In this document: one piece after another, positions 53,634 to 62,168 of the stretch | Position numbering within the stretch: the first letter of the stretch is position 1 | Layout of the letters: each line of letters begins with the position of its first letter | Source: Sphingomonas sp. BK580 | GTDB taxonomy: Bacteria; Pseudomonadota; Alphaproteobacteria; Sphingomonadales; Sphingomonadaceae | DNA: 64,000 nt | Direction of reading: 5' to 3' | Assembly (NCBI RefSeq): GCF_014194975.1 | Contig: NZ_JACIAY010000006.1 | Coordinates: 1-64,000, forward strand | Made by a program: the position numbers and the translations under genes | Notes under the pieces: model-generated | What the model saw: only the letters and a program-made list of their open reading frames with translations | Told to the model about the DNA's origin: nothing | Database searches by the model: none

Positions 53634-54697
53634 TCCTCGGCGGCGGGCCGGCGGGCGCCGCCGCGGCGATCACGCTCGCACAGGGCGGCACGCGCGCGCT
53701 GGTGATCGAGCGCACGCGCGAGACCGGCGACGCCCTGTGCGGCGGCTTTCTCAGCTGGCGCACGCTGGCGGCGGTGGAGCGGCTCGGGGTCGACCCGGAC
53801 GCGCTCGGGGCGGCGGTGGTGCGGCGCGTGCGGCTGTTCGCCGCGGGGCGCGTGGTCGAGGCGCCGCTGCCCGCGCCGGCGCGCGGCGTCTCGCGTCACC
53901 GGCTCGACTCGCTGCTGCTCGCGCGCGCGGTGGCGGCGGGCGCGGCGGTGGAGCGCGGCGTCGCGGCGCGCGCCATCGAAGAGCGCGCCGTGCGCACCGC
54001 CGACGGCGCGCTGCTGGCGGGCGACGCGCTGTTCCTCGCCAGCGGGAAGCATGACGTGCGCGGCAGGACGCGGCCGGCGCCCGGCGCAGATCCGGCGCTC
54101 GGCCTGCGCACGCGCCGCGCCGACACGCCGGCGCTGGCGCGGCTGGTCGGCGACGCGGTCGAACTCCACCTGTTCCGCGGCGGCTATGCCGGGGTGGTGC
54201 GGCAGGAGGACGGCAGCACCAACATCTGCCTCGCGCTGCGGCGCTCGCGGCTGAGCGCGGCGGGAACGCCTGCGCGCCTGCTCGAGACGCTCGCGGCGGA
54301 GGCGCCGGCGCTGGGCGAGCGGCTCGGGGACATGACGGACAGTGCGATCGAGGCGGTCGCCAACGTGCCTTACGGGTGGCGCGCGAGGGCGGGCGAGACC
54401 GGCCTGTTCCGGCTCGGCGATCAGGCCGCGGTGATCCCGTCGCTCGCCGGCGAGGGCATGGGTATCGCGCTGGCGAGCGGCATGAGTGCGGCGCAGGCGT
54501 GGCGCGACGGCGGCGCGGGGGCGGCAGCATCGTGGCAGGCGCGTTTCGCTCGCCGCGCGGGCCCACCGCTGGCGGTCGCGGGAGCGGTGCGCGCGCTGGC
54601 GGAGCATCCGGTGCTCGCCGCGCCGCTGCTGGCGCCGCTCGCCCGCGCCGGGATGCTCGAGTGGCTGGCGCGCTGGACCCGCATCGGAGGGAGTTAA
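53615..54697 (+). CDS. FAD-dependent oxidoreductase (geranylgeranyl-reductase-like)
   Basis: A 360-residue flavoprotein: FAD motif ILGGGPAGAAAAITLAQGG (about residues 8-26), RHRLDSLLLARA and the second FAD-binding segment FRLGDQAAVIPSLAGEGMG. It belongs with geranylgeranyl reductases and hydroxylases, and probably oxidises or reduces the polyketide. GTG at 53615 lies inside the preceding gene, 19 bp from its end; the upstream open frame is a shadow. Confidence 0.88.
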   Translation: MRRAPLILGGGPAGAAAAITLAQGGTRALVIERTRETGDALCGGFLSWRTLAAVERLGVDPDALGAAVVRRVRLFAAGRVVEAPLPAPARGVSRHRLDSLLLARAVAAGAAVERGVAARAIEERAVRTADGALLAGDALFLASGKHDVRGRTRPAPGADPALGLRTRRADTPALARLVGDAVELHLFRGGYAGVVRQEDGSTNICLALRRSRLSAAGTPARLLETLAAEAPALGERLGDMTDSAIEAVANVPYGWRARAGETGLFRLGDQAAVIPSLAGEGMGIALASGMSAAQAWRDGGAGAAASWQARFARRAGPPLAVAGAVRALAEHPVLAAPLLAPLARAGMLEWLARWTRIGGS

Positions 54698-54704
54698 TCC
54701 TCTG

Positions 54705-54785
54705 GCTCGTCCTCCCGCCCCGGCGCGAGCCCAGGGTCACAGCGCGCCGCCTCCTCGGCGCTGGGCTCCCGCGTGCGCAGGAATA
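54705..54785. repeat. Degenerate REP-like element, copy D
   Basis: The same order of elements is recognisable but decayed: a CTCCCGC-type arm, GCGAGCCCAGGG, CTGGG and GCTCCCGCG-TGCGCAGGA. Stem pairing is imperfect. In the gap before the penicillin-binding protein gene. Confidence 0.5.
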
Positions 54786-54920
54786 AGGGACCGTCGCGCG
54801 CACGCGGACGCCCGCTGAGCGCGGCGCCGAACAAAGCCCCTTGATCGCCGCGGCGAGTTAATCGCGCGCCAATCCGCTTGTTAAGCCTGGCTCAAGCCAC
54901 TATCCGCCAGGGCCGACGCC

Positions 54921-57110
54921 ATGGCCCGCGCCCCCTCCCGCACCTCCCGCTCGCGCCCGGCGCGCTCCCCGTGGCGGCGACGGCTCAGCGTCGCGCTCAA
55001 GACGCTGCTGGCGCTCGCCGTGCTGGCGGTCGGCGCGCTCGTGGTAGCGGTGTATATCGCGCGCTCGCAGCTGCCGAGCTTCGAGTCGCTCAAGTCCTCG
55101 CCCAACGGCCAGATGGTGCGGGTCCACGCCGCCGACGGTAGCGTATTGGTCTCGCTCGGGCCGAGCTACGGCCAGTGGCTGAGCTACGACCATATTCCAG
55201 CGGTGATGACCGACGCGACGATCGCGGTGGAGGACCGCCGCTTCCGCAGCCATCTCGGCGTCGACCCGATCGGGATCGTCCGCTCGGTCGGGGTGCGCTA
55301 CGAGCGCGGCCACTGGGTGCAGGGCGGCTCGACCATCACGCAGCAGCTCGCGCGCACGGTCTTTCTCAACAACCAAAAGAAGTTCGGCCGCAAGTTCCGC
55401 GAGGCGATCCTGGCGCTCGCGCTCGAGCGCAAGTTCAGCAAGGACCAGATCCTCGAGCTGTACCTCAACAAGGTCTATTACGGCGGCGGCGCCTACGGGA
55501 TCGACGCCGCCAGTCGCAAGTTCTTCGGCCATGGCGCGAGCCAGCTGAGCCTGACCGAGGCGGCGGTGATCGCCGGGCTGGTCAAGGCGCCGTCCAACTA
55601 CTCCCCCACCGCGGACGCCGAGGCCGCGGTCGGGCGCGCCGGGGTGGTGATCCAGCAGATGGTGCGCAACGGCTTCATCACGTCGAGCCAGGCCGCCGCC
55701 GCCGACCCCAACGACGTCCGCCTCGCTCCCGCGCCGCGGCAGAACAGCGTCCGCTATTTCACCGACTGGGCGCTGCCGCAGCTCGAGCTGCTGATCGACG
55801 AGACCGAGAAGCCGCTGGAGGTGTGGACCACGCTCGACCCGGCGATGCAGCGCGCCGCCGACGACGCGGTGCGCGCCAACGCCCCCGCGGGCGCGCAGGG
55901 CGCGCTGGTCGCGCTCGACCGCGACGGCTCGGTGCGCGCAATGGTGGGCGGCACCGACTATGTCACCTCCAACTACAACCGCGCCACCAAGGCGCAGCGC
56001 CAGCCCGGCTCGGCGTTCAAGCTGTTCGTCTATCTGTCCGCGCTCGAGGCCGGGCGCACGCCCGAGGATCGCGAAGTCGACGAGCCGGTGACGATCGACG
56101 GCTGGAGCCCGCGCAACGACTCGCGCCGCTTCTCGGGCGAGGTCACGCTGCGCACCGCCTTCGCCTTCTCGCTCAACACGATCGCGGCCAAGCTCGGCTA
56201 TGCGGTCGGCTTCCAGACGGTGGCGGACATGGCGCGGCGCTTCGGCATCACCACCGCGGTCAACACGCATCCCTCGATGGTGCTCGGCACCTCGGAGGTG
56301 CGCGTGATCGACATGACGCGCGCCTTCGCCAGCGTCGGCAACAAGGGCGTGGCGGTGACACCGTTCGGGATCACGCGGGTGACCGCCGAGGGCGAGGAGA
56401 TCTACCGCCACGAGGTCGACCGCAGCCACGTGCTGGTCGCGCCCAACGTCGCGGCGCAGATGATCGACCTGCTCCAGACCACGGTCAACACCGGCACCGG
56501 CCGTGCCGCGCAGATCGGCCGTCCCGTGGCGGGCAAGACCGGCACCACCACCAGCAGCAAGGACGGCTGGTTCCTCGGCTTCTCCTCCGGGCTGACCACC
56601 GGCGTGTGGATGGGGCGCGACGACGCCAAGCCGGTCGGCGGGCTGCACGGCGGCACCGCGCCGGCGCGCGCCTTCGCGCAGTTCATGCGCCAGGCGGTGG
56701 CCAATCGCCCGATCGAGCAGTTCGACACGCAGGTGACGCTGCCCGAGGCGCAGCTCGAGCCCGACGCCGAGAGCTACTATGGCGCGCCCGACAACAGCAG
56801 CTTCGTCGGCGACGACGGCGTCGCGATCGATCCCGGCGCGGCGGCCGAGCCGCAGGCACCGGTGTTCGGCCCGGAGCGGCCCGTGGTGCAGCCGGTGCCG
56901 CGCGCGCGCGACGACGATGCCACGCCCGACGACGGCGCGGACCCGCGCGACGCCCCGCCGCAGGCGCCGGCGCAGCGGCTCGATCAGGACTGGCTCGATC
57001 GGGTCACCGGCCGGCCTCAGCGCGAGCAGGGGCGCGACCGGGCCGCGCCGCGGGGTCAGCCGCCGCGCGCACCTTCCGGTGACACGTCGGGCGACCGCCC
57101 GTACCAGTGA
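54921..57110 (+). CDS. Class A penicillin-binding protein (PBP1A family)
   Basis: A 729-residue bifunctional peptidoglycan synthase. After a short cytoplasmic tail and transmembrane helix (TLLALAVLAVGALVVAVYIA), the transglycosylase domain has AVEDRRFRSHLGVD and GGSTITQQLAR. The transpeptidase domain has the nucleophile in GSAFKLF, SLN in FSLNTIAAK and KTGTT, followed by a Pro/Asp-rich C-terminal tail. ATG at 54921. Its end overlaps the opposite-strand peptidase by 55 bp. Confidence 0.95.
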   Translation: MARAPSRTSRSRPARSPWRRRLSVALKTLLALAVLAVGALVVAVYIARSQLPSFESLKSSPNGQMVRVHAADGSVLVSLGPSYGQWLSYDHIPAVMTDATIAVEDRRFRSHLGVDPIGIVRSVGVRYERGHWVQGGSTITQQLARTVFLNNQKKFGRKFREAILALALERKFSKDQILELYLNKVYYGGGAYGIDAASRKFFGHGASQLSLTEAAVIAGLVKAPSNYSPTADAEAAVGRAGVVIQQMVRNGFITSSQAAAADPNDVRLAPAPRQNSVRYFTDWALPQLELLIDETEKPLEVWTTLDPAMQRAADDAVRANAPAGAQGALVALDRDGSVRAMVGGTDYVTSNYNRATKAQRQPGSAFKLFVYLSALEAGRTPEDREVDEPVTIDGWSPRNDSRRFSGEVTLRTAFAFSLNTIAAKLGYAVGFQTVADMARRFGITTAVNTHPSMVLGTSEVRVIDMTRAFASVGNKGVAVTPFGITRVTAEGEEIYRHEVDRSHVLVAPNVAAQMIDLLQTTVNTGTGRAAQIGRPVAGKTGTTTSSKDGWFLGFSSGLTTGVWMGRDDAKPVGGLHGGTAPARAFAQFMRQAVANRPIEQFDTQVTLPEAQLEPDAESYYGAPDNSSFVGDDGVAIDPGAAAEPQAPVFGPERPVVQPVPRARDDDATPDDGADPRDAPPQAPAQRLDQDWLDRVTGRPQREQGRDRAAPRGQPPRAPSGDTSGDRPYQ

Positions 57111-57778
57111 AGCGCGGCGCCGTTGGCGCGTAGCCAGGCGCGCTCGGGCGCGGGGTCGCGGCCGTAGAGCTCGGCCACCAGGGCATGGAAGCGCGGCGAG
57201 TGATCCATGTGGACGCGGTGCGCGACCTCGTGCGCCGCGGTGGCGCGGCGCACCGCGCGCGGCGCCATCACGAGCCGCCAGCTGTAGCGGATCGCGCCGT
57301 GGTGCGCGCAGCTGCCCCAGCGCCCGCGCGGGTCGCCCACGCTCACCGCGCTGACCGTCACGCCGGCGAGCGCGGCGTAATGCGCGGTATCCTCCTCGAG
57401 CAGCGCCAGCGCCGTGCGCCGCAGCCACGCCGCGACGCGTCGCTCGACCATCTCCGCCGGCCCGCCGAGAACGAGCAGGTCTCCCTCGACCCGCGGCAGG
57501 CGCGCCGCGCCGGCGCGCCACGCGATCGTCAGCGCCGCGTCGTCGACCTCCAGCGTCGCGCCTGGGACGAACGGGCGCGGCCGCGGCAGCAGCGCGCGCT
57601 GCGCGTCGAGCCAGGCGCGCTGCCCGGCCGCCCAGGCCAGCGCCTTGGCGGCGGAGGCGCGCGGCGGCAGCGTCAGCCGCACGCGCCCGCTGGTCGGATC
57701 GAACGAGAGCTTCGTCCGCCGCGCGCGCGGGTTGCGGACCAGCTCGATCGAGTCCGCCGGGATCGTCGCGCCGGTCAC
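57056..57778 (-). CDS. YgjP/M48-like metallopeptidase
   Basis: A 240-residue protein with the WLM-type core: VSVGDPRGRWGSCA, RYSWRLVMAP and the zinc-binding HEVAHRVHMDHSPRFH. Such predicted zinc peptidases are widespread and little characterised. ATG at 57778. Its 3' end lies inside the penicillin-binding protein gene on the other strand for 55 bp, so either the C-terminal 18 residues are real overlap or an annotation limit. Confidence 0.88.
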   Translation of the reverse strand: MTGATIPADSIELVRNPRARRTKLSFDPTSGRVRLTLPPRASAAKALAWAAGQRAWLDAQRALLPRPRPFVPGATLEVDDAALTIAWRAGAARLPRVEGDLLVLGGPAEMVERRVAAWLRRTALALLEEDTAHYAALAGVTVSAVSVGDPRGRWGSCAHHGAIRYSWRLVMAPRAVRRATAAHEVAHRVHMDHSPRFHALVAELYGRDPAPERAWLRANGAALHWYGRSPDVSPEGARGG

Positions 57779-57785
57779 CGCCGGA

Positions 57786-58229
57786 TCACAGCTCCCGGTC
57801 GACGATATGATGTTCGAGGTCGCCCGCGTCGTCCTCGCTGATCGTCCAGCCGCGCACCGACTCGCCGGCGCGGTGCACCGCCTCGCGGTCGCCGCTGACC
57901 AGATAATGCCAGTCGGGCAGCGGCTCGCCGTTGGCGCGCAGGCGATAGGCGCAGGTGGAGGGCAGCCAGTCGATCGAGTCGACGTTGCTCGTCGTCAGCC
58001 GCACGCACTCGCTCACATAGGCGCGGCGGTGGCGATAGTTGGAACATTGCCCGCTGCGGCGGTCGAGCAGGCGGCAGGCGACGTTGGTGGCGACCAGCTC
58101 GCCGGTCTCCTCGTCCTCCAGCTTGTGCAGGCAGCATTTGCCGCAGCCGTCACACAGTGCCTCCCACTGCGCGCGGTCGAGCCGGTCGAGCGGCACGTCC
58201 TCCCAGAAGCGACCCGTCAGTGCGCCCAT
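57786..58229 (-). CDS. YcgN-family cysteine cluster protein
   Basis: A 147-residue UPF0260 (YcgN) protein: FWEDVPLDRLDRAQWEALCD and the cysteine cluster CDGCGKCC and CRLLDRRSGQCSNY, which probably binds zinc or iron-sulfur. The function is not established. ATG at 58229, overlapping the start of the SCO gene region by 13 bp. Confidence 0.93.
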   Translation of the reverse strand: MGALTGRFWEDVPLDRLDRAQWEALCDGCGKCCLHKLEDEETGELVATNVACRLLDRRSGQCSNYRHRRAYVSECVRLTTSNVDSIDWLPSTCAYRLRANGEPLPDWHYLVSGDREAVHRAGESVRGWTISEDDAGDLEHHIVDREL

Positions 58230-58807
58230 CGCGTCACCTCGTCGGCGATCGCCTGCGGCGGCCCCTCGGGCAGCAGCGCCAGCGGCTTGCCCTGCGGGTC
58301 GAACAGGTAGATCTGGCGGCTGTGGTCCATCAGATAGCCGTCGGCGTTGCCCTTGCCGCGCGCGTAATAGATGCCGAACGTCTTGGCCGCGGCGGCGATC
58401 TGCTGCGGCGTGCCGGTCAGCCCGACCAGTCGCGGGTGGAAGGCCGAGACGAAGCGCTTCAGCGCCGCGGGCGTGTCGCGCGCAGGGTCGACCGTGACGA
58501 AGATCGGCGTGATCCGCGCCGCCAGCGCCGGATCGCTCTTCTCGACCAGCCGCAGCCCCGCCGCGACGTTCTGCACGTCGGTGGGGCAGACGTCGGGGCA
58601 GAAGGTGTAGCCGAAATAGACGATGCGGTACTGGCCGGCGAAGTCGCGATCGGTCCGCGCGCGCCCGTCCTGGTCGGTCAGCGCGAAGGCGCCGCCGATG
58701 CGCGCGCCGGCGAGCGGCGGGGCGGCGGCCGGCTCGCTCGAGCAGCCCGCGACCGTTCCGGCCAGCCCGAGCGCGAGCGCGGCGGCGAGGTGACGACGCA
58801 TGTTCAT
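58217..58807 (-). CDS. SCO family copper-binding protein
   Basis: A 196-residue SCO1/SenC-type lipoprotein: lipobox GTVAGC (about residue 22), then the copper site CPDVCPT (CxxxC) and a downstream His in AFHPRLVGLTG. It delivers copper to the CuA site of cytochrome oxidase. It may act with the caa3-type oxidase at 9.7-15.3 kb, although other oxidases may exist in the genome. ATG at 58807. Confidence 0.92.
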   Translation of the reverse strand: MNMRRHLAAALALGLAGTVAGCSSEPAAAPPLAGARIGGAFALTDQDGRARTDRDFAGQYRIVYFGYTFCPDVCPTDVQNVAAGLRLVEKSDPALAARITPIFVTVDPARDTPAALKRFVSAFHPRLVGLTGTPQQIAAAAKTFGIYYARGKGNADGYLMDHSRQIYLFDPQGKPLALLPEGPPQAIADEVTRWAH

Positions 58808-58882
58808 GGTGGCGGCAGATGTGATGCGTTATAGCGCTGCCCGCAACCCTTTCCGCTCCGCCGACGCGAGACCGCCCGACCC

Positions 58883-59488
58883 ATGATCCGCCGCCTGCTC
58901 CCCGCCGCCGCGCTGCTGCTCCCGCTCGGCACGCTCCCCCTCCCCGCCGCGGCGCAGCAGCAGTCGCAGAGCTACAAGTTCCTCGAGGCGATCCGCAAAG
59001 GTGACGGTAACGCGGTGATCGCGACGCTCGACCAGCCCGGCCAGACGATCATCAACACGCGCGACGTCACCACCGGCGAAGGCGCGCTCCACATCGTCGT
59101 CAAGCGCGGCGACTCGGCCTATCTGCGCTACCTGCTCGCCAAGGGCGCCGATCCCAACCTGCGCGATCGCGACGGCGAGACGCCGATGATGCTCGCGGTC
59201 CAGGCCGGTCAGCCCGAGATGGTGCAGATCCTCGCCACCGCCAAGGCCAATGCCAATCTCGCCGACGGTAGCGGCGAGACCCCGCTGATCCGCGCGGTGC
59301 AGCGCCGCGACCTCACCTTGGTGCGCGCGGTGCTGGCGGCGGGGGGCAACCCCGACCAGACCGACAATGTCGCGGGCATGTCGGCACGCGACTATGCCAA
59401 GCGCGACACGCGCTCGACCGCGATCGCCAAGGTGCTCGACGAGACGCCGACGAAGACCCAGCGCGCGGTCGCGGGCCCGCGGATGTGA
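58883..59488 (+). CDS. Exported ankyrin-repeat protein
   Basis: A 201-residue protein with a signal peptide (LLPAAALLLPLGTLPLPAAAQ) and about four ankyrin repeats: GEGALHIVVKRGDSAYLRYL, GETPMMLAVQAGQPEMV, GETPLIRAVQRRDLTLVRAV and a degenerate last one. It probably works as a protein-binding scaffold in the periplasm. ATG at 58883, divergent from the SCO gene. Confidence 0.9.
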   Translation: MIRRLLPAAALLLPLGTLPLPAAAQQQSQSYKFLEAIRKGDGNAVIATLDQPGQTIINTRDVTTGEGALHIVVKRGDSAYLRYLLAKGADPNLRDRDGETPMMLAVQAGQPEMVQILATAKANANLADGSGETPLIRAVQRRDLTLVRAVLAAGGNPDQTDNVAGMSARDYAKRDTRSTAIAKVLDETPTKTQRAVAGPRM

Positions 59489-59491
59489 GCG

Positions 59492-59517
59492 GCGGAGGCG
59501 CGACGTCGCGTCTCCGC
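59492..59517. terminator. Bidirectional hairpin terminator
   Basis: GCGGAGGCGCGAC (59492-59504) pairs with GTCGCGTCTCCGC (59505-59517), one G-T pair apart from perfect. It lies exactly in the 29-bp gap between the stops of the ankyrin gene and the convergent mmcB. Confidence 0.65.
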
Positions 59518-60006
59518 TCAGAAGCCCTGCACCGCCTCGGGATCGTGCGCCGCGATCAGCCGGCGTGCGGCACGGCGCGCGAAGGCGAGCGTGCAGCGCT
59601 TGCGCACGTGCGCGGGCAACGGCTCGGTCCGCGCCTCGCGCACGATCGCGGCGTCGTAGCGGTCGGCGACGATCAGCCCGGTACGCTCGGGCAGGAAGGC
59701 GGCGCCGTCGATCGGCGCGGCGTCGAACCCCGCCGGCACCGCCCAGTAGAATCGGTCGCAGTGCGCGAGATAGTCCTGCCACTTGGCGTCGCCGAGCAGG
59801 TCGGCGCGCGACACCTTGATCTCGACGATCACCAGCTGTCCGCGCTGGTCGAGCGCCATCAGGTCGGCGCGGCGCCCGCCGTCGAGCGGCACCTCGGCGA
59901 TCGCGGTGAGTTCGTGGCGTAGCAGCATCCGCGTGACGCCGCGCGCGACGTCGGCGGCACACATCGGGCCGGGTGAGTCGACGCAGGATTCGGGAGTGGT
60001 CAGCAT
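59518..60006 (-). CDS. mmcB: DNA repair protein MmcB
   Basis: A 162-residue protein of the MmcB family, a nuclease-like SOS-induced repair factor known from Caulobacter. Core motifs are VARGVTRMLLRHE, RRADLMALD, QLVIVEIKVSRADLLGDAKW and HCDRFYWAVPAGFD, the pattern of a PD-(D/E)XK-like fold. ATG at 60006 is preceded by AGGAG, and is preferred to an ATG at 60024 that overlaps the SOS box. Confidence 0.9.
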   Translation of the reverse strand: MLTTPESCVDSPGPMCAADVARGVTRMLLRHELTAIAEVPLDGGRRADLMALDQRGQLVIVEIKVSRADLLGDAKWQDYLAHCDRFYWAVPAGFDAAPIDGAAFLPERTGLIVADRYDAAIVREARTEPLPAHVRKRCTLAFARRAARRLIAAHDPEAVQGF

Positions 60007-60018
60007 CCGCTCCTGATA

Positions 60019-60033
60019 GAACATCCAGCGAAC
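60019..60033 (-). promoter_or_regulatory. SOS (LexA) box between mmcB and pdeM
   Basis: GAAC-ATCCAGC-GAAC, an exact match to the alphaproteobacterial LexA consensus GTTC-N7-GTTC on the other strand. It lies 13 bp upstream of the mmcB start and 78 bp before the divergent pdeM start. Confidence 0.8.
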
Positions 60034-60110
60034 GCTGGCAAAGCCCCGACGTCCCGCCGGTCGCGCGCAAGTGGTTGAACGCAGGCGTCGTCTCGGGCAT
60101 GGAAGGCGCG

Positions 60111-60788
60111 ATGGTTCCCGTTCCGTTCGCCGCGCTCGCCTTCGCCGGGCACGACTGGTGCGCGCTGCCGCAGGGCGCGCTCTACTGGCCGGCGCGGCGC
60201 GCGCTGCTGGTGGCGGACCTGCACCTCGAGAAAGCGAGCTGGTACGCGCGCGGCGGGCAGATGCTGCCGCCCTATGACTCGATCGCGACGCTGACCGACC
60301 TGGCCGCGCTGGTCGACTCGCTCGCCCCCGCGGAACTATGGTGCCTGGGCGACAGCTTCCACGACGTCGAGGGCTGCGACCGGCTCCCCGCCGACGCGCG
60401 CGCGCTGCTCACCCGGCTCACCGGCGCGACGCGCTGGACGTGGATCACGGGCAATCACGACCGGATCTATGTCGATCGCTGCGGCGGCGCCGCGGTCGAC
60501 GAGGCCTTGGTCGACGGCGTCGTGCTGCGCCACGAGGCCGTGCGCGGTGAGACTCGGCCCGAGCTGTCGGGCCATTTCCACCCCAAGCTCCGCGTGCGCG
60601 TGCGCGGCAAGCTGGTGGCGCGGCGCTGCTTCATCGCCGGCCCGCGCAAGCTGATCCTTCCCGCCTTCGGCGCGCTCACCGGCGGGCTGGACGCGACCCA
60701 TCCCGAGATCGGCCGCGCCGCGGGCGGTCCCGCCGAGGCGCTGGTCGCGCTACCCGACCGGCTGCTCCGCTTCCCGCTCGCCGCCTGA
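60111..60788 (+). CDS. pdeM: Ligase-associated DNA damage response endonuclease PdeM
   Basis: A 225-residue metallophosphoesterase: ALLVADLHLEKASWYARGG, GDSFHDVEGC, ITGNHDRIY and HFHPKL give the metal-binding residues. In other bacteria it is grouped with an ATP-dependent DNA ligase, exonuclease and helicase, none of which is next to it here. ATG at 60111 (with GAAGG upstream) is preferred. Divergent from mmcB; both may be under the SOS box. Confidence 0.9.
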   Translation: MVPVPFAALAFAGHDWCALPQGALYWPARRALLVADLHLEKASWYARGGQMLPPYDSIATLTDLAALVDSLAPAELWCLGDSFHDVEGCDRLPADARALLTRLTGATRWTWITGNHDRIYVDRCGGAAVDEALVDGVVLRHEAVRGETRPELSGHFHPKLRVRVRGKLVARRCFIAGPRKLILPAFGALTGGLDATHPEIGRAAGGPAEALVALPDRLLRFPLAA

Positions 60789-61469
60789 GCGCAGCCGCGT
60801 CAGCAGCGCGGCCACCTCGTCATAGTCGCGCGCGATCGCGTCGACCCCGATCGCGCGCAGCCGCTCGGCATGGTCGGGCCCGCAGTGCGAGGCAGCGACC
60901 AGCCCGATGACATAGGCGCCGCTCGCCACCGCGCCGGTGGCGCCCACCGGCGAGTCCTCGATCACCGCGCAGCGCTCGATCGGCACGCCGAGCTGCGCCG
61001 CGCCGTGCCAGTAGAGATCGGGTGCCGGTTTGCCGCGGGCGACATGCTCCGCGCCCGAGTAGAGGTGGTCGCCGAACGCCTCGAGCAGCCCGAGGTGCTG
61101 GAGGTGCGTGCGGATCCAGCGGACCCGGCTCGACGACACCACCGCGCGCGGCAGGTCGGCGGGCAGCGAGCGCACGAAGGCCGCCGCTCCGGCCACCTCG
61201 GCGATCCCCTCGACCAGGCAGCGCTCGTCCTCGGCCTGGCGCGCGGCGCGGAAGTCGTCGGGAAGCGCCCGTCCGATCCAGCGCTCGACCGCGCCCGTGA
61301 AGTCGGTCCCGGACAGGCCCATGAACATCGCCATCGCCTGTTCCGGCGACGTCGGGTGGCCTGCCGCGGTGAGATAGTCGGCCAGGTGGCGATTGCCGCT
61401 CGCCTCGCTCTCGATCAGCACGCCGTCGAAGTCGAAGAGCAGCGCCTCGATGCGCGGCGCCGCGCTCAT
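60750..61469 (-). CDS. HAD-family phosphatase (beta-phosphoglucomutase-like)
   Basis: A 239-residue HAD-superfamily hydrolase: LLFDFDGVLIESEASG (motif I, Asp nucleophile), VVSSSRVRWI (motif II) and VIEDSPVGATGAVASG (motif IV). The small-molecule phosphate substrate is unknown. ATG at 61469; its 3' end overlaps pdeM by 39 bp on the opposite strand. Confidence 0.91.
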   Translation of the reverse strand: MSAAPRIEALLFDFDGVLIESEASGNRHLADYLTAAGHPTSPEQAMAMFMGLSGTDFTGAVERWIGRALPDDFRAARQAEDERCLVEGIAEVAGAAAFVRSLPADLPRAVVSSSRVRWIRTHLQHLGLLEAFGDHLYSGAEHVARGKPAPDLYWHGAAQLGVPIERCAVIEDSPVGATGAVASGAYVIGLVAASHCGPDHAERLRAIGVDAIARDYDEVAALLTRLRSGGEREAEQPVG

Positions 61470-62146
61470 CGCCGCGCCCCGAACAGCGCCGAGCCGACGC
61501 GAACGTGGGTGGCGCCCAGAGTCACGGCAGTCTCGACGTCGTCGGACATGCCCATGCTCAGCCCGCTCAGGTCATGATCACGCGCCAGCTTGGCGCAGAG
61601 CGCGAAATAGGGCGCGGGTTCGCGCTCGGCGGGCGGGATGCACATCAGCCCGGCGACCGGCAGGCCGGCGTCGCGCGCCTGCCGCAGCAGCGCGGGCAGC
61701 TCCGCGATCGCGCAGCCGCCCTTCTGCGGCTCTGCCCCGATATTCACCTGGAGGAAGCACTCGGGTGCCCTCCCCTGCGCCGCGATCGCGCGCGCCAGCG
61801 CCTCGACCAGCGAGGGCCGGTCGACCGAGTGGATCGCCGCCGCCAGTGCCACCGCGTCCGCCGCCTTGTTCGACTGCAGCTGACCGATCAGGTGGAGCCG
61901 CGCGTCGGGATGCTCGTCGCGCAGCGCCGGCCATTTCGCCTGCGCCTCCTGGACGCGATTCTCACCGAAATGCCTCACCCCCGCGGCGAGCAGCGGGCGG
62001 ATCGCCGCGGCGTCGTGCGTCTTCGAGACCGCGATCAGCGTCACGTCGGCGGGGTCACGCGTCGCCGTGCGCGCCGCGCGCGCGATGCGGTCGCGCACCG
62101 CAACGAGCCGCGCCTCGGCATCGCGGGAGAGGTCGTCCTGGATCAT
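61466..62146 (-). CDS. YggS family pyridoxal phosphate-dependent protein
   Basis: A 226-residue PLP-binding protein: the PLP Lys is in LIAVSKTHDAAAIRP, then FGENRVQEAQAKW, HLIGQLQSNKAADAV, GLMCIPP and LSMGMSDD. It takes part in PLP homeostasis. The stop overlaps the HAD gene start by 4 bp. ATG at 62146. Confidence 0.94.
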   Translation of the reverse strand: MIQDDLSRDAEARLVAVRDRIARAARTATRDPADVTLIAVSKTHDAAAIRPLLAAGVRHFGENRVQEAQAKWPALRDEHPDARLHLIGQLQSNKAADAVALAAAIHSVDRPSLVEALARAIAAQGRAPECFLQVNIGAEPQKGGCAIAELPALLRQARDAGLPVAGLMCIPPAEREPAPYFALCAKLARDHDLSGLSMGMSDDVETAVTLGATHVRVGSALFGARR

Positions 62147-62168
62147 GCCCCGCGCTATAGGTGCCGCG

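Noticed and set aside
54900..57521. A long minus-strand frame across the penicillin-binding protein gene
   Set aside because: It is antisense to well-conserved catalytic motifs and shows the same compositional bias as other shadows.
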